Source: Bacillus sp. (in: firmicutes)
Lineage (GTDB): Bacteria; Bacillota; Bacilli; Bacillales; Bacillaceae
Direction: 5' to 3'
Length of the DNA stretch: 64,000 nt
NCBI GenBank assembly: GCA_031180805.1
Contig: JAPSLL010000001.1
Coordinates: forward strand, 184,648-248,647
Under the pieces are notes generated by a model. The model worked only from the letters and a program-made list of their open reading frames with translations. It was not told where the DNA came from and ran no database searches. A program made the translations under genes and the position numbers. Positions 33,098 to 43,399 of the stretch are shown in pieces (position 1 is the first letter of the stretch; each line of letters begins with the position of its first letter).

Positions 33098-34393
33098 CTA
33101 TTCAAAGAAGTAGCCAAAAAACTTCTTCACTTTATTAACCTTTTTTTCCTCTTTATGTTGCTGTTGCTGTTGTTGTGGCTTTGAACGTTGTTGTGGCGGT
33201 TCTTTTGTAGCTGCTACTTCTACTGCATCAACAGTAACATTTGAACCAATCTTTCTACCTTGTATTTTAGCATTTTTATGAGCGAATTGGATTAGACCTA
33301 CGCCTGTCATATATTGAGGCTCTCTAACACCAATATAGTCTGGACTCGCAATTCTCACACTGTTTTGCAAAACAACTTGTCCTAATTCAAGGACACCAGG
33401 CATTTTCACCGTTCCACCAGTTAAGACAAAACCACCAGGTAATTCACCGATTCCTAGTCTTTTTAATTCATAAAGAATAAGCTCATATATTTCTTCTAGT
33501 CTTGCTTCAATAATATCAGCTATTTCTAATTGATTAAAGGATCTCTTTTGATCAGAACCGATAATTGTTGCTTCAAACACTTCGTCCTCTGACGCATGAT
33601 CATAATAGCCATGACCATACTTTATTTTTATTCTTTCAGCTTCATCAGTAGATGTTCGAAGCCCAATAGATAAATCCTTTGTAATGTGCTCCCCACCGAT
33701 TGGTAAAACACTTGTTGCAACAAGATGATTTTGTTCAAATACTGCGATTGTAGTAGATCCTCCACCAATTTCAACTAGTGCAACACCTAGATTCTTTTCA
33801 TCCTTTGATAAGGCAACTGAACCAGCTGCTAAAGGTTGCAAGCAAATGTCGGTTATTTCAAGGCCAGCACGTTCTACACAACGTAATAAATTATGTAATA
33901 CGGTCTTTGAACCAGTAATAATTGTTCCTTCCATTTCTAAACGAACACCTAGCATTCCACGAGGGTCATTAATTTCATCTAATCCATCAACAATAAATTG
34001 TCTAGGGATTACATCTATTATTTCCCGTTCTGGTGGAATTGAAATAACTTGAGCTGCCTCAATTACTCTTCTTACATCTTCATTAGATATTTCACGGTTT
34101 TCGCTTGAAACTGCCACTACTCCGTGGCAATCTTGTAAATGGACATGATTACCAGTAACCCCTACTACGACTCTTTTTAACGAGATTCCAACCATTCTCT
34201 CCGCTTGCTCTACCGCTTTCTTTATAGAATGAACGGTTTCATCTATATCAACTATAGATCCTTTTCTTAATCCTTCTGATTTTACGTTACCTACACCAAT
34301 AATGTTTAAAGTATCATTTGCCATTTCACCAATAATTACTTTAACACTGGATGTACCGATGTCAAGACTTACAAATAGTTCATTGTTGTTCAT
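33098..34393 (-). CDS. ftsA: cell division protein FtsA
   Basis: A 431-aa actin-like ATPase that anchors FtsZ to the membrane. The phosphate-1 block VSLDIGTSSVKVIIGE, the adenosine-proximal VEIGGGSTTIAVF and GFVLTGGTVKMPG are clear. Domain 1C follows the first block. A Gln-rich linker (RSKPQQQQQQH) leads to the amphipathic membrane-targeting tail VNKVKKFFGYFFE. AAGGAGGTG lies 7 bases before the ATG. Confidence 0.98.
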   Translation of the reverse strand: MNNNELFVSLDIGTSSVKVIIGEMANDTLNIIGVGNVKSEGLRKGSIVDIDETVHSIKKAVEQAERMVGISLKRVVVGVTGNHVHLQDCHGVVAVSSENREISNEDVRRVIEAAQVISIPPEREIIDVIPRQFIVDGLDEINDPRGMLGVRLEMEGTIITGSKTVLHNLLRCVERAGLEITDICLQPLAAGSVALSKDEKNLGVALVEIGGGSTTIAVFEQNHLVATSVLPIGGEHITKDLSIGLRTSTDEAERIKIKYGHGYYDHASEDEVFEATIIGSDQKRSFNQLEIADIIEARLEEIYELILYELKRLGIGELPGGFVLTGGTVKMPGVLELGQVVLQNSVRIASPDYIGVREPQYMTGVGLIQFAHKNAKIQGRKIGSNVTVDAVEVAATKEPPQQRSKPQQQQQQHKEEKKVNKVKKFFGYFFE

Positions 34394-34560
34394 TCTAAGG
34401 CACCTCCTTATCTATCAATACTTTCTATTTTATTCGCTTGAGAACGACATGACAATGAAAATTACTTTACAAGCTTGTAACAAAAAAAGTAAATATTTAG
34501 TCTTGAAATTTGTCTTACTAGTGTTTATTCGTCAAATACTTAATATTCCCTTTTAAATAT

Positions 34561-34923
34561 TCAACTTTTTTTCACTTTTTCTCTGGATAACGACCATTTT
34601 GAAAGTAAAATCCTTCTAATAACTGCTATATTTTGGAATAGCCTTACCCCAAATGCAAAAACAGCTACTAAATATAAGTCTACACCAAGATGAACACCTA
34701 GAAAAGCTAAACTTGCGGCTAAAATGATGTTAAAGAAAAAACCTGAAACGAACACTAGTTCATCATAAATATCTTGTAAATGTGCTCTAATGCCCCCTAT
34801 TAACGTATCAAGCGCTGCTAAAATAGCAATGGATAAATAATTTGAATATTCAGGGGGGATGCGTAGCTCAGATACTAGTCCTAAAAACACACCTAATATA
34901 AGACCTAATATTGGTAGCCACAT
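34561..34923 (-). CDS. sbp: small basic membrane protein Sbp (DUF1290)
   Basis: A 120-aa protein with about four hydrophobic segments and a basic C-terminus (SKWSLSREKVKKS). It has the DUF1290 blocks GVFLGL, IAILAALDTLIGGIRAHLQ and FVSGFFFNI. The function is unknown. It starts two bases after ylxX, and in Bacillus it always sits upstream of ftsA. Confidence 0.93.
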   Translation of the reverse strand: MWLPILGLILGVFLGLVSELRIPPEYSNYLSIAILAALDTLIGGIRAHLQDIYDELVFVSGFFFNIILAASLAFLGVHLGVDLYLVAVFAFGVRLFQNIAVIRRILLSKWSLSREKVKKS

Positions 34924-34925
34924 AG

Positions 34926-35654
34926 CTATTTTCCCCCTTCTTCTTTTTCAACAGGCTTCATATTTTTCACACGTATTGTATCATCATATGCTGGAATCGT
35001 AATTGAATCGATTGGCTCAGAAATAGTTAACTTTAGATTATCAATTGCAAAATCTTCATCTGTTGTTGAAGCATTCATTCGATTATACAGTTTTTCTGCA
35101 TTTTCGGATATTACCTTAATTTCGATTGGATATGTATTTAAACTATAATTATCCATTTTTGTTTGCCCATTAATATCACGAATGACAGAAGAATTAATCA
35201 ACCGCCTACCTTGTATAGAAATTTCCTCCGCATCATAGGAATTTAGTTCATTTATAAGCCGCTTCAACAAATCTGGCGAAATATTATCAAGCTTCATTCC
35301 TAAGATGTCCTCAGAAAATAGTCGGTCAATTGTAATAATAACGCCAGGACCTTCTACTTCTGTTAAACCAGCTTCCTCTTTTAATACATTAAGTGTTTCT
35401 TTTAACGCCGCCTCTGGATTTTCATTTTCTTCTAGTTTATACGTTTCAATAATTTCGTCATATTTCCGTATTTCGGATAATAATTTCACTTGAAGCTGTT
35501 GCTCCTCTTTTAAATCGTCGCGAAGTTCCCACATATCCCTTGTATCTCTTACAATTGGTTCTTTAATTGTCTGAAATTGAATCGCGAGCATTAATCCAAA
35601 TATCGTTGTTAGTAGAGTGAAACTTAATCCTTTTTTCCAATTCGATTTCTTCAT
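34926..35654 (-). CDS. ylxX: DUF881-family protein YlxX
   Basis: A 242-aa protein with a single N-terminal membrane segment (about residues 8-28), a coiled-coil stretch (DDLKEEQQLQVKLLSEIRKYDEII) and the DUF881 domain (GPGVIITIDRL, LINELNSYDAEEISIQGRR). It is thought to be extracytoplasmic, with an unknown role in division. The ATG at 35654 has AAGGTGG upstream; a GTG three codons earlier overlaps that site. It is a paralogue of the adjacent ylxW. Confidence 0.88.
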   Translation of the reverse strand: MKKSNWKKGLSFTLLTTIFGLMLAIQFQTIKEPIVRDTRDMWELRDDLKEEQQLQVKLLSEIRKYDEIIETYKLEENENPEAALKETLNVLKEEAGLTEVEGPGVIITIDRLFSEDILGMKLDNISPDLLKRLINELNSYDAEEISIQGRRLINSSVIRDINGQTKMDNYSLNTYPIEIKVISENAEKLYNRMNASTTDEDFAIDNLKLTISEPIDSITIPAYDDTIRVKNMKPVEKEEGGK

Positions 35655-35684
35655 ATCAACCACCTTACATTTCCTATTTTTTAT

Positions 35685-36407
35685 TTAAGAAGAAGTCTTT
35701 TGCTCTTGAAGTAAAGGATCCATCTTAATCTCATCTTTTTCCTGCACGGAAACAACAATATTGTCATATGTTAGTTGGTCAATGACCCCTCCTGCAATTT
35801 TTAACGCAGGAATTAAGACAGACGGGTCGCCAATTGCTGAAATAACAAAAGGCGCTGGGAATTGGTTTCCGTCAACTGTTATGACAGGACCATTGCAAAA
35901 TATGTAAGAGTTACTATTTAATCTTTGACCATTTATTGAGATCGCATCTGCTCCTGATATATATAGTTCGTTAATAACTTTAAAAATATGGCTCTCGTGA
36001 ACAATATAATTGTTAACATTTTCACTATCAGGTACGTATGAAGCATCCTCAAGGGATATTTCTACCCCTTCCCCTTTAACTGGTAAATCACCAACATACA
36101 TCCGATACTTTTCAACATCCTCAACTAAATTATAATATACTTGTTTTTGACTCTTTAACGATTCCTCTATCTTTTTAACTTCCTCTTGTTTTTTATATAG
36201 CTCCTCTTGTAAGGTCTTATTCGTCTTTTCCTCTTCAATCAATAACGATCTAGTTTCATATTCTTTATCCCATTGTTCAGAGGACAGTGTTTGATTATTA
36301 TTTTTTTCTTTCGTTAGTTGATAAGAGTAGGAAATCAAAAATCCTAAAACAAGGAAAATGAGGGATAAAATTACGTATCTACCCCTCAGTTTCAAGATTG
36401 CTTTCAT
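35685..36407 (-). CDS. ylxW: DUF881-family protein YlxW
   Basis: A 240-aa paralogue of YlxX. It has one N-terminal membrane segment (YVILSLIFLVLGFLISYSY, about residues 10-28), a long coiled coil (about 40-100) and the DUF881 domain (GEGVEISLEDASY, INELYISGADAISINGQRL). The ATG at 36407 has AGGAGG 7 bases upstream. It overlaps the end of divIB by 29 bases, so translational coupling is likely. Confidence 0.88.
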   Translation of the reverse strand: MKAILKLRGRYVILSLIFLVLGFLISYSYQLTKEKNNNQTLSSEQWDKEYETRSLLIEEEKTNKTLQEELYKKQEEVKKIEESLKSQKQVYYNLVEDVEKYRMYVGDLPVKGEGVEISLEDASYVPDSENVNNYIVHESHIFKVINELYISGADAISINGQRLNSNSYIFCNGPVITVDGNQFPAPFVISAIGDPSVLIPALKIAGGVIDQLTYDNIVVSVQEKDEIKMDPLLQEQKTSS

Positions 36408-37167
36408 TCTTCTCCTCCTCTTGTAATGGTTTGAACGATTCAAAGTAAGATCCTACCTCTAAGTGAATAACACCTTCACTATTTTCATCAAGTTCACTTA
36501 CAATAGACGGGTATAGTTCCATTTTCTTGGCAAAAGTACGCACCGAAGCAATAACTTCAAATCCATCATTCATATAAAGACGTACTAGCCACGGATCAGT
36601 CTTACCTGGTGTATGATGTATTTCAGATATTGAATTAAAAATCGAAGGAGGTATTTTTGTCAATTCTTTAATCATTTCCTTAATATCCTCTTCATCATCC
36701 CAATTTTTTAAAACAGGGGCATCAGCAGGTAAACGCTCTTCAAATTCTTTTAAAACTTCTCCATTGTCTAGTATTGGCAAATAGACACCATCTTTTTCAA
36801 GATATGCAACACTTTTATGTTCAGTAATATTCAAAATAATATGATTAGGTAATTTTTTTTCTACTTTTACATCTTTTATTTGTAAAATACTATTTACTGT
36901 TCTAATCACTTGTTCCTCATTAATATTCCAAAATCCTGTTGAGGTTGTGATCCCACTTAATTCAATAATTTTCTTTGAATCAACAATTTCATTTCCTTTA
37001 ACTGTAATACTTCCGACCTTGCTCAAAGGAGATTGAAAGTAGATAACTAGTAAAATTAATAAGAAAAAAACAGATAGAAACATAATCAATCTGCGATTAG
37101 ATTTTTGCTTTCGCTGTTGCTGTAATTTAGGTATGCGATCCTCTAACGAAACAACCTTCTTCTCCAA
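36379..37167 (-). CDS. divIB: division protein DivIB (FtsQ family)
   Basis: A 262-aa bitopic membrane protein of the divisome, partner of FtsL and DivIC. It has a short basic cytoplasmic tail, one membrane segment (LIMFLSVFFLLILLVIYF), then a POTRA domain (SKVGSITVKGNEIVDSKKII, VEKKLPNHIILNITEHKSVAYLE) and the beta domain. The TTG at 37167 is chosen because GAGGTG lies six bases upstream. A GTG at 37176 would lie inside that site. Confidence 0.92.
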   Translation of the reverse strand: MEKKVVSLEDRIPKLQQQRKQKSNRRLIMFLSVFFLLILLVIYFQSPLSKVGSITVKGNEIVDSKKIIELSGITTSTGFWNINEEQVIRTVNSILQIKDVKVEKKLPNHIILNITEHKSVAYLEKDGVYLPILDNGEVLKEFEERLPADAPVLKNWDDEEDIKEMIKELTKIPPSIFNSISEIHHTPGKTDPWLVRLYMNDGFEVIASVRTFAKKMELYPSIVSELDENSEGVIHLEVGSYFESFKPLQEEEKNESNLETEG

Positions 37168-37342
37168 ACAATTCACCTCATCCCTAGCATTTACGCTCTA
37201 GGAAATCTTTCATTATACTTAATTAGCTCCCCAATTCTTTACTTTATGTAAAGATAGTATCAAATGTATTGATTGCGAAAAAACACAACATATCTAATGT
37301 TACTTTTTTTCGAAACCATACGAATACTAAACTTTTGACAAA

Positions 37343-37371
37343 ATAAACGGCATACTGGATGCCGTTTATTA
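37343..37371 (-). terminator. hairpin after murB, probable weak terminator
   Basis: AATAAACGGCAT, five loop bases, and ATGCCGTTTATT form a perfect 12-base-pair stem about 85 bases after the murB stop. On the minus strand it is followed by TTG and TC rather than a clean T-run, so termination may be partial and allow read-through into divIB. Confidence 0.6.
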
Positions 37372-37454
37372 TTTCAGACAGAATATAGTCTAATCTCAAG
37401 TGTTTTTTCATTGTCATTATATCATAGGTAAGCCAAACATTGGGGATGTTATCT

Positions 37455-38363
37455 TTAATTTGTCCCAATTATTTCAACTTCTGTTTCCAATGTAATTTTA
37501 TTCTTTTCCAAAATGACTTCTTTTACATATGCAATTAAGTCAAGTACATCTTTTGCCGTTGCTCCTCCAGCATTTACGATAAAATTACCATGCATTTCAG
37601 AGATTTTTGCTCCGCCTATTTGATAACCCTTTAACCCAGCTGCTTCAACAAGCTGTCCCGCATAATGAGGTAGTGGATTACGAAAAATACTACCAGCACA
37701 TGGGTAATTCCAAGGCTGTGTATCTCTACGATAGTCTTTATTTCTCTGCATCGCTGCAACAATATCTTCCTTTTTACCTTTTTTCAATTTGAGGACTGCA
37801 CCGATACAAATCCCAGGCTTTTTATTTTGTAGAATAGAGGTTCTATACGAAAATTCCATATCCTCATTTGTTAACCACTCAATTGCTCCATCCTCAAATA
37901 AAACTTGTGCCTTCACTAAAATTTCGGACATATCTGAGCCATGTGCTCCTGCATTCATATAAACAGCACCACCAATAGAACCAGGTATACCACTTGAAAA
38001 TTCTAAACCTGATAGCCCCTGTTTACTAATGATCGTAGCTAATTTAATGATTGAATACCCGCCACCAACAGTCAATATTTCGTCGTTTAATTCGAATGTA
38101 TCAATTCCAGAACCTAGCTTTATGACGACTCCTTTAATCCCCTTATCAGGTACAAGTAAATTTGAACCCCGACCAATGACACGCCAATTAACACCATGTT
38201 CTTTTATAATTTTTAAAACAGTAATCAAATTATCTTTGCTATTAGGCTCTACAAATAACTCAGCTGGCCCGCCTATTTTTATCGTCGTATGTTTTGCCAA
38301 TGGCTCATTTTCAAGGACTTTACCAATATTCGCATTTACCAAATCATGATATAAAGTAGCCAT
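37455..38363 (-). CDS. murB: UDP-N-acetylenolpyruvoylglucosamine reductase
   Basis: A 302-aa FAD enzyme that reduces the enolpyruvyl group to make UDP-MurNAc. The FAD-binding [15 protein letters not shown] and [24 protein letters not shown] are visible. The type II C-terminus has [10 protein letters not shown] with the catalytic serine, and the [12 protein letters not shown] segment. It is placed after murG, as in B. subtilis. Confidence 0.97.
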   Translation of the reverse strand: MATLYHDLVNANIGKVLENEPLAKHTTIKIGGPAELFVEPNSKDNLITVLKIIKEHGVNWRVIGRGSNLLVPDKGIKGVVIKLGSGIDTFELNDEILTVGGGYSIIKLATIISKQGLSGLEFSSGIPGSIGGAVYMNAGAHGSDMSEILVKAQVLFEDGAIEWLTNEDMEFSYRTSILQNKKPGICIGAVLKLKKGKKEDIVAAMQRNKDYRRDTQPWNYPCAGSIFRNPLPHYAGQLVEAAGLKGYQIGGAKISEMHGNFIVNAGGATAKDVLDLIAYVKEVILEKNKITLETEVEIIGTN

Positions 38364-38384
38364 AAAGACCTCCTCATCCTGTTG

Positions 38385-39479
38385 TTATTTCTTTGCGATC
38401 TCTAACAACTCACGATATAAACGTGTTGCAGCGTCCGGTATTCCTAATTCTGCTGAAGCCTTACTCATTTCTGCTAACTTCTTATCATCTAGTAAAATTT
38501 CGTCAATATGAGCTAATAATAATTCCCCATTTAATTCCTGTTCACGAATCATAATTGCAGCATGATTTTCACTTATTGCTTGAGCATTCTTTTCTTGATG
38601 ATTTGCAGTTACATACGGACTTGGAATTAATATGCTCGGTAATCCTAAAGCAGTAATTTCTGCCAAGGAGGTAGCACCTGCTCTTGAGACAATTAAATCA
38701 ACAGTCGCTAAAACCTCAGGCATATTATGAATAAAAGGCTTAATCATAACATGTGATGAGTCTTCTAATGATTCCAATTCCTTCATAACCTTGTCATAAT
38801 GCACTTCACCAGTCACATACACAATCTGATACGGTTTATTTTTTAATAAGGGGATCATTTGTAAAACTGCTTCATTTATTGCCTTTGCCCCTCTGCTACC
38901 ACCAAATATTAATACGGTTTTTTGATTTACCTTTAATCCTAATGATTGTCTCCCTTTTTCAGCATCCTGTCCTAACACCTCTGATGCACGTGGATTCCCT
39001 GTCAAAACTACCTTTTGACTAGGAAAATACTTTCTCGCTTCCTCAAAGCAAATTGCGACTTTATCGACGTATTTCGCTAAAAACTTATTCGTAATACCTG
39101 GAAGACTATTTTGCTCATGAATCATCGTTGGTATTTTTAGTTTTGTTGCCGCGTATACTACTGGACCACAAACATACCCACCAGTACCAATCACGACATC
39201 AGGCTTAAATTCTTTCATGTATTTTTTACTTAATGAAACTCCCTTAAAGAAGCGGGATATCGTTTTTAGATTGTCTGTCGAGAGTTTTCGTTTAAATCCT
39301 GAAATTTCAATTGACTTAAATGGGATGCCAGCACGTTTCACGATATCCTTTTCTAAGCCATTCTCAGTTCCAATATATAAAAATTCAACATCAGAAGAAT
39401 TTTTTTTGATTTCATTAATTAAAGCAAGTGCAGGATAAATATGTCCTCCTGTACCACCACCACTAACAATAACTTTCAT
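38385..39479 (-). CDS. murG: UDP-GlcNAc:lipid I N-acetylglucosaminyl transferase
   Basis: A 364-aa peripheral membrane glycosyltransferase that completes lipid II. The N-terminal [15 protein letters not shown] loop, the second glycine loop [26 protein letters not shown] and the donor-binding [13 protein letters not shown]...LGLPSILIP are conserved. It starts after a 142-base gap from spoVE that holds nested inverted repeats (separate entry). Confidence 0.98.
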   Translation of the reverse strand: MKVIVSGGGTGGHIYPALALINEIKKNSSDVEFLYIGTENGLEKDIVKRAGIPFKSIEISGFKRKLSTDNLKTISRFFKGVSLSKKYMKEFKPDVVIGTGGYVCGPVVYAATKLKIPTMIHEQNSLPGITNKFLAKYVDKVAICFEEARKYFPSQKVVLTGNPRASEVLGQDAEKGRQSLGLKVNQKTVLIFGGSRGAKAINEAVLQMIPLLKNKPYQIVYVTGEVHYDKVMKELESLEDSSHVMIKPFIHNMPEVLATVDLIVSRAGATSLAEITALGLPSILIPSPYVTANHQEKNAQAISENHAAIMIREQELNGELLLAHIDEILLDDKKLAEMSKASAELGIPDAATRLYRELLEIAKK

Positions 39480-39506
39480 TTTGCTCCTCCTCTTAACACA
39501 AATATA

Positions 39507-39577
39507 AGGCTGACAATTAAGGACAAATACGAGGATTACATTATCATCCTAATCTGTCACAATACGATCGTCAGCCT
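39507..39577. repeat. nested inverted repeats between spoVE and murG
   Basis: An outer pair AGGCTGAC (39507-39514) and GTCAGCCT (39570-39577) encloses an inner hairpin AGGAT (39532-39536) and ATCCT (39546-39550). On the minus strand this makes a two-tier stem in the spoVE-murG leader, ending about 28 bases before murG. No T-run follows, so a simple terminator is unlikely. It could be an RNA processing or regulatory structure. Confidence 0.5.
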
Positions 39578-39621
39578 CAGGTTTGCTATATTCTAAATAC
39601 ATATATATTCATTCTATTTAA

Positions 39622-40722
39622 TTAATATTTTGAGTACCTACTGACATTTAACAAAACACCTATTGCCATTAACATTAACGTAAGCGATGACCCTCCATAG
39701 CTTAAAAACGGAAGGGTAATTCCCGTTACAGGCATTAAACCTGTTACAACACCTACATTAATCATTACCTGAATAGCTACCATTGTAATAATACCAATTG
39801 CTAAAAAGCTACCGTATAAATCAGGTGCTCCTAATGCAATTCTTACTCCCCTCCATAATAAAAGACCAAAGAGAAGGAGTACAAATGAGCCTCCAATAAA
39901 TCCAAGTTCTTCTGCTAAAATTGCAAAGATAAAGTCAGTTTGAGGCTCTGGTAAATAAAAGAATTTTTGTCTGCTCTGTCCCAATCCTAGACCAAAAAGG
40001 CCACCTGGTCCAATCGCATAAAGTGATTGAATTATTTGAAACCCGCTTCCTAGTGGATCCTCCCACGGGTCTAAAAACGAAGTGATTCGCTTAATTCGAT
40101 AAGGTGCAGATAATACTAAAGCAATAAAACCAGCTACTCCTATTAAACCAAGCCAAACAAAATGACTAATTCTAGCACCAGATACAAAAATCATCACAAT
40201 GCATGTACCAACCATTACAGTTCCGGTCCCTAAGTCAGGCTGCAGCATGATAATGCCGAATGCCGTAAATACAAGCCCTAATGAGGGTACCAAGCCTTTT
40301 TTAAATGAAGTGATTTTCTTCTGGTTTTCGGATAAAAATTTAGCTAAAAAAGCAATCATTGCAAGCTTCATAAATTCTGAAGGTTGAATCGAAAATGCAC
40401 CAACACCAATCCAACTTCTTGAACCATTACGTTCCATCCCAACGCCTGGTATTAAAACAGCAATTAAGAGAAAAAAGCAAACAATAATTAACATCTTTGC
40501 CCATGTTCTCCAGGTCCAATAATCTACATTCATTAAAAAAAACATTGCGATGACACCAACTCCAGCAAATAAAAGCTGGCGTTTTGCAAAGAAAAATGAA
40601 TCATCAAATTTATACGTCGCCCACACCGCACTGGCGCTGTATACCATAATAAGACCTATTGTTAAGAGAAGTAATGTAAGAAAAACTAATATAAAGTCTG
40701 GTGTAGACCTTTTCGCTGTCAA
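39622..40722 (-). CDS. spoVE: SEDS-family glycosyltransferase SpoVE
   Basis: A 366-aa membrane protein with about ten hydrophobic segments, of the FtsW/RodA/SpoVE family that polymerises peptidoglycan strands from lipid II. In B. subtilis SpoVE works with SpoVD to build the spore cortex. Signatures are NGSRSWIGVGAFSIQPSEFMK, LQPDLGTGTVM, LPEPQTDFIFAILAEELGF and GITLPFLSYGGSS. The start is TTG at 40722 with GGGGTG upstream. FtsW proper is not in this window. Confidence 0.95.
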   Translation of the reverse strand: MTAKRSTPDFILVFLTLLLLTIGLIMVYSASAVWATYKFDDSFFFAKRQLLFAGVGVIAMFFLMNVDYWTWRTWAKMLIIVCFFLLIAVLIPGVGMERNGSRSWIGVGAFSIQPSEFMKLAMIAFLAKFLSENQKKITSFKKGLVPSLGLVFTAFGIIMLQPDLGTGTVMVGTCIVMIFVSGARISHFVWLGLIGVAGFIALVLSAPYRIKRITSFLDPWEDPLGSGFQIIQSLYAIGPGGLFGLGLGQSRQKFFYLPEPQTDFIFAILAEELGFIGGSFVLLLFGLLLWRGVRIALGAPDLYGSFLAIGIITMVAIQVMINVGVVTGLMPVTGITLPFLSYGGSSLTLMLMAIGVLLNVSRYSKY

Positions 40723-40816
40723 CGCTTAAACACCCCTGTACCGTATATTTAAGGGCTATTAAACGTAAGAACATGATAGAATAGTTACAATCATGAAGAA
40801 AAGTTTGTACAAGCCC

Positions 40817-42172
40817 TTACTTAAGCTTATGCACGGCTTGAATAAAAATGTCTCCTCTTTCCTCAAATGTTTTATATTGATCCCAACTAGCACATGCTGG
40901 TGACAATAAAATCACATCGCCTTGATCGGAAATATCAAACGCCGTATACACTGCTTGTTCCACATTATCGACACGTTTAATCACTTCTATTCCTTTATCA
41001 ATTGCGATTCTTTCTAATTTTGCTGCTGTTTCACCAAAAAGGACCATTGCCTTTACATGTTCTAGATAAGGTAGTAAATCGTCAAATTCATTTCCACGGT
41101 CTAGTCCACCAGCTAATAAAATCGTTGGCTCTGTAAAAGCTTGTAATGCTTTACTCGTTGCTAAAATATTCGTTGCTTTAGAGTCGTTATAAAAACGACG
41201 GTTCTCAATCGTACCAACATATTGAAGTCGGTGTTTAACACCGGTAAAGCTTGTTAGTACCTTTATAATTGCAGCGTTTGAAACACCTCTTAATTTTACA
41301 GCTGTTATTGCTGCTAAAATATTTTCATGATTATGCTTTCCTGGTAAAACAATATCTTTCAGGTTAATAATCGGCTCACCTTTAAAGCAAATAAATTCAT
41401 CCTTAATATAAGCCCCACCTTCAAGCTCTTTTGATGTAGAGAAATATATTTTATTTGCCTGAGATTTTTCTGATGTCTGACATACAAGTTGGTCATCATA
41501 ATTAATAACTGCATAATCAGATTTTGTTTGATTTTCATAAATCTTCCCTTTGGCAAATACATATTCTTCCTTTGTCCCATGGTAATCTAAATGGGCATCA
41601 AAAATATTTAAAATGATTGCAATCTTAGGCTTAAATTCAATCGTTCCCAACAGTTGAAAGGATGATAATTCCATAACAATAACATTTTCCTTAGTTGCTT
41701 GACGTGCTACATCACATGCAACAGTTCCAATATTGCCTGCAATTAGCGGACTCTTAGCATCAGCTTTTAGCATTTCATATATAAGAGTAGTTGTCGTTGT
41801 CTTCCCATTTGATCCTGTTATCGCGATAATATCAGCTTCAGAGATTTTATAAGCTAATTCAACTTCAGTAATAATCGGGATCTCTTTTTCTATTGCTACT
41901 TTAATTAATGGATTTTTATAAGGAATACCAGGATTTTTTACGATTAAATCAAAATGTTTTTCACTTAGTAAAGAGATAGGATGGTCACCACAAATTACTT
42001 CCACCCCTAAACCTTTCAGCTCTTGCACAGCAACATCTTCCTCAGTTGCCTTTAAGTCATTCACGGTCACTTTTGCACCGAGATCATAAAGTAATTTAGC
42101 AGCAGCTAAGCCACTCTTAGCTAATCCGATAACTAAAACTTCTTTATGTAAATATTCACTAATCATTTTCAC
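40817..42172 (-). CDS. murD: UDP-N-acetylmuramoylalanine-D-glutamate ligase
   Basis: A 451-aa Mur ligase adding D-glutamate to UDP-MurNAc-L-Ala. The ATP loop is [18 protein letters not shown] (about residue 118), with [26 protein letters not shown] and [18 protein letters not shown] all conserved. The GTG at 42172 lies next to the mraY stop; the ATG two codons later (42166) is also possible. The length equals B. subtilis MurD. Confidence 0.97.
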   Translation of the reverse strand: MKMISEYLHKEVLVIGLAKSGLAAAKLLYDLGAKVTVNDLKATEEDVAVQELKGLGVEVICGDHPISLLSEKHFDLIVKNPGIPYKNPLIKVAIEKEIPIITEVELAYKISEADIIAITGSNGKTTTTTLIYEMLKADAKSPLIAGNIGTVACDVARQATKENVIVMELSSFQLLGTIEFKPKIAIILNIFDAHLDYHGTKEEYVFAKGKIYENQTKSDYAVINYDDQLVCQTSEKSQANKIYFSTSKELEGGAYIKDEFICFKGEPIINLKDIVLPGKHNHENILAAITAVKLRGVSNAAIIKVLTSFTGVKHRLQYVGTIENRRFYNDSKATNILATSKALQAFTEPTILLAGGLDRGNEFDDLLPYLEHVKAMVLFGETAAKLERIAIDKGIEVIKRVDNVEQAVYTAFDISDQGDVILLSPACASWDQYKTFEERGDIFIQAVHKLK

Positions 42173-43147
42173 TTACAACCACACCTCAATATAGATTCCG
42201 AGCACTGCAAATACAAGTCCGATCGTCCAAAATGTTACAACAACTCGCCACTCGGACCAGCCAACTAATTCATAGTGATGGTGTAAGGGACTCATCTTGA
42301 ATACTCTTTTTCCTGTTGTTTTATACGAAATCACTTGAATAATTACTGATAATGTTTCAATAACAAACACACCGCCAATTAATACAAGGAGAATTTCAAG
42401 CTTCGTTAAAATTGCGACAGTTACAATTGCTCCACCTAGAGCAAGAGAACCTGTATCTCCCATAAAAACCTTTGCTGGGTGTGCATTAAATACTAAAAAT
42501 CCTAGAACAGCTCCTACTACTGCAACTGAAAATATCGCAACATCATACTGTGATTGACTCCAAGCTAGAACGGCGAATGCTCCAAAGGCAATTGCTGCTG
42601 TACCTGAAAGTAATCCATCTAAACCATCTGTTAAATTGACGGCGTTTGAGCCACCAACTAACATAAAAATTACGAGTACAACATATCCCCAGCCAAGATC
42701 TATTGATAATTCTGTCCCTGGAATGGAAATCGTTGTTTGGAATCCGTATTGTGTGAAAACAAGATAAAAAATGACAGCGATAATAACTTGACCAAGTAAT
42801 TTTTGTCTTGATGTTAAACCTAAATTACGTTTCATAACAACTTTAATAAAGTCATCTAGAAATCCTAATAGTCCATATCCTACAGTTACAAAGAGCAACA
42901 AATACATTTCTACGCCTAACTGTGAAAACTTACCTGTCATTACAATCGTTGTTATAATAATTGAGATAATGATCATGACTCCGCCCATAGTTGGCGTACC
43001 AGATTTTTTCTGATGTGATTTAGGTCCCTCTTCTCTTATACTTTGACCAAACTTTAATCTCCTCAAAAAAGGAATAATGATGGGAGATAGTAATACACTA
43101 ATTAAAAATCCCATTACAAGTGTGATTAAAATTACCTGTTCAAGCAT
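42173..43147 (-). CDS. mraY: phospho-N-acetylmuramoyl-pentapeptide-transferase
   Basis: A 324-aa integral membrane enzyme with ten hydrophobic segments that makes lipid I from UDP-MurNAc-pentapeptide and undecaprenyl phosphate. Conserved segments are [23 protein letters not shown] (catalytic aspartates), [25 protein letters not shown] and [20 protein letters not shown] lies 8 bases before the ATG at 43147, and the length matches B. subtilis MraY. Confidence 0.98.
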   Translation of the reverse strand: MLEQVILITLVMGFLISVLLSPIIIPFLRRLKFGQSIREEGPKSHQKKSGTPTMGGVMIIISIIITTIVMTGKFSQLGVEMYLLLFVTVGYGLLGFLDDFIKVVMKRNLGLTSRQKLLGQVIIAVIFYLVFTQYGFQTTISIPGTELSIDLGWGYVVLVIFMLVGGSNAVNLTDGLDGLLSGTAAIAFGAFAVLAWSQSQYDVAIFSVAVVGAVLGFLVFNAHPAKVFMGDTGSLALGGAIVTVAILTKLEILLVLIGGVFVIETLSVIIQVISYKTTGKRVFKMSPLHHHYELVGWSEWRVVVTFWTIGLVFAVLGIYIEVWL

Positions 43148-43307
43148 GTATACTCCCTCCCCCACAATTCATTTGTTTTGACATCTCTTGTTCGTAATTT
43201 ACGTGAATATCATATGTACTACAAACATAAATATGATTTCCTAAAAATAATTCCTTCATAATATCAACTTCTCTTTCTATCCTTTGTTACCTATTCTATG
43301 ATGAAGA

Positions 43308-43342
43308 TGGGGACAAAACGACAGTAAATTTGCATTGTCCCG
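43308..43342. repeat. GGGGACA inverted repeat between murE and mraY
   Basis: GGGGACA (43309-43315) and TGTCCC (43336-43341) form a 6-base-pair stem with a loop of about 20 bases. This is similar in core sequence to the GGGGAC palindromes near ylyA, and lies in the 252-base gap between mraY and murE. There is no T-run. Confidence 0.45.
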
Positions 43343-43399
43343 CTTTATCAAAAATAGATTTATTAATTATAAACAACATTAACTTCTTTGTTGGAGCAT

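Noticed and set aside
37244-37468. A 74-codon minus-strand frame between murB and divIB.
   Set aside because: It overlaps murB, has no ribosome-binding site and contains the hairpin at 37343-37371.
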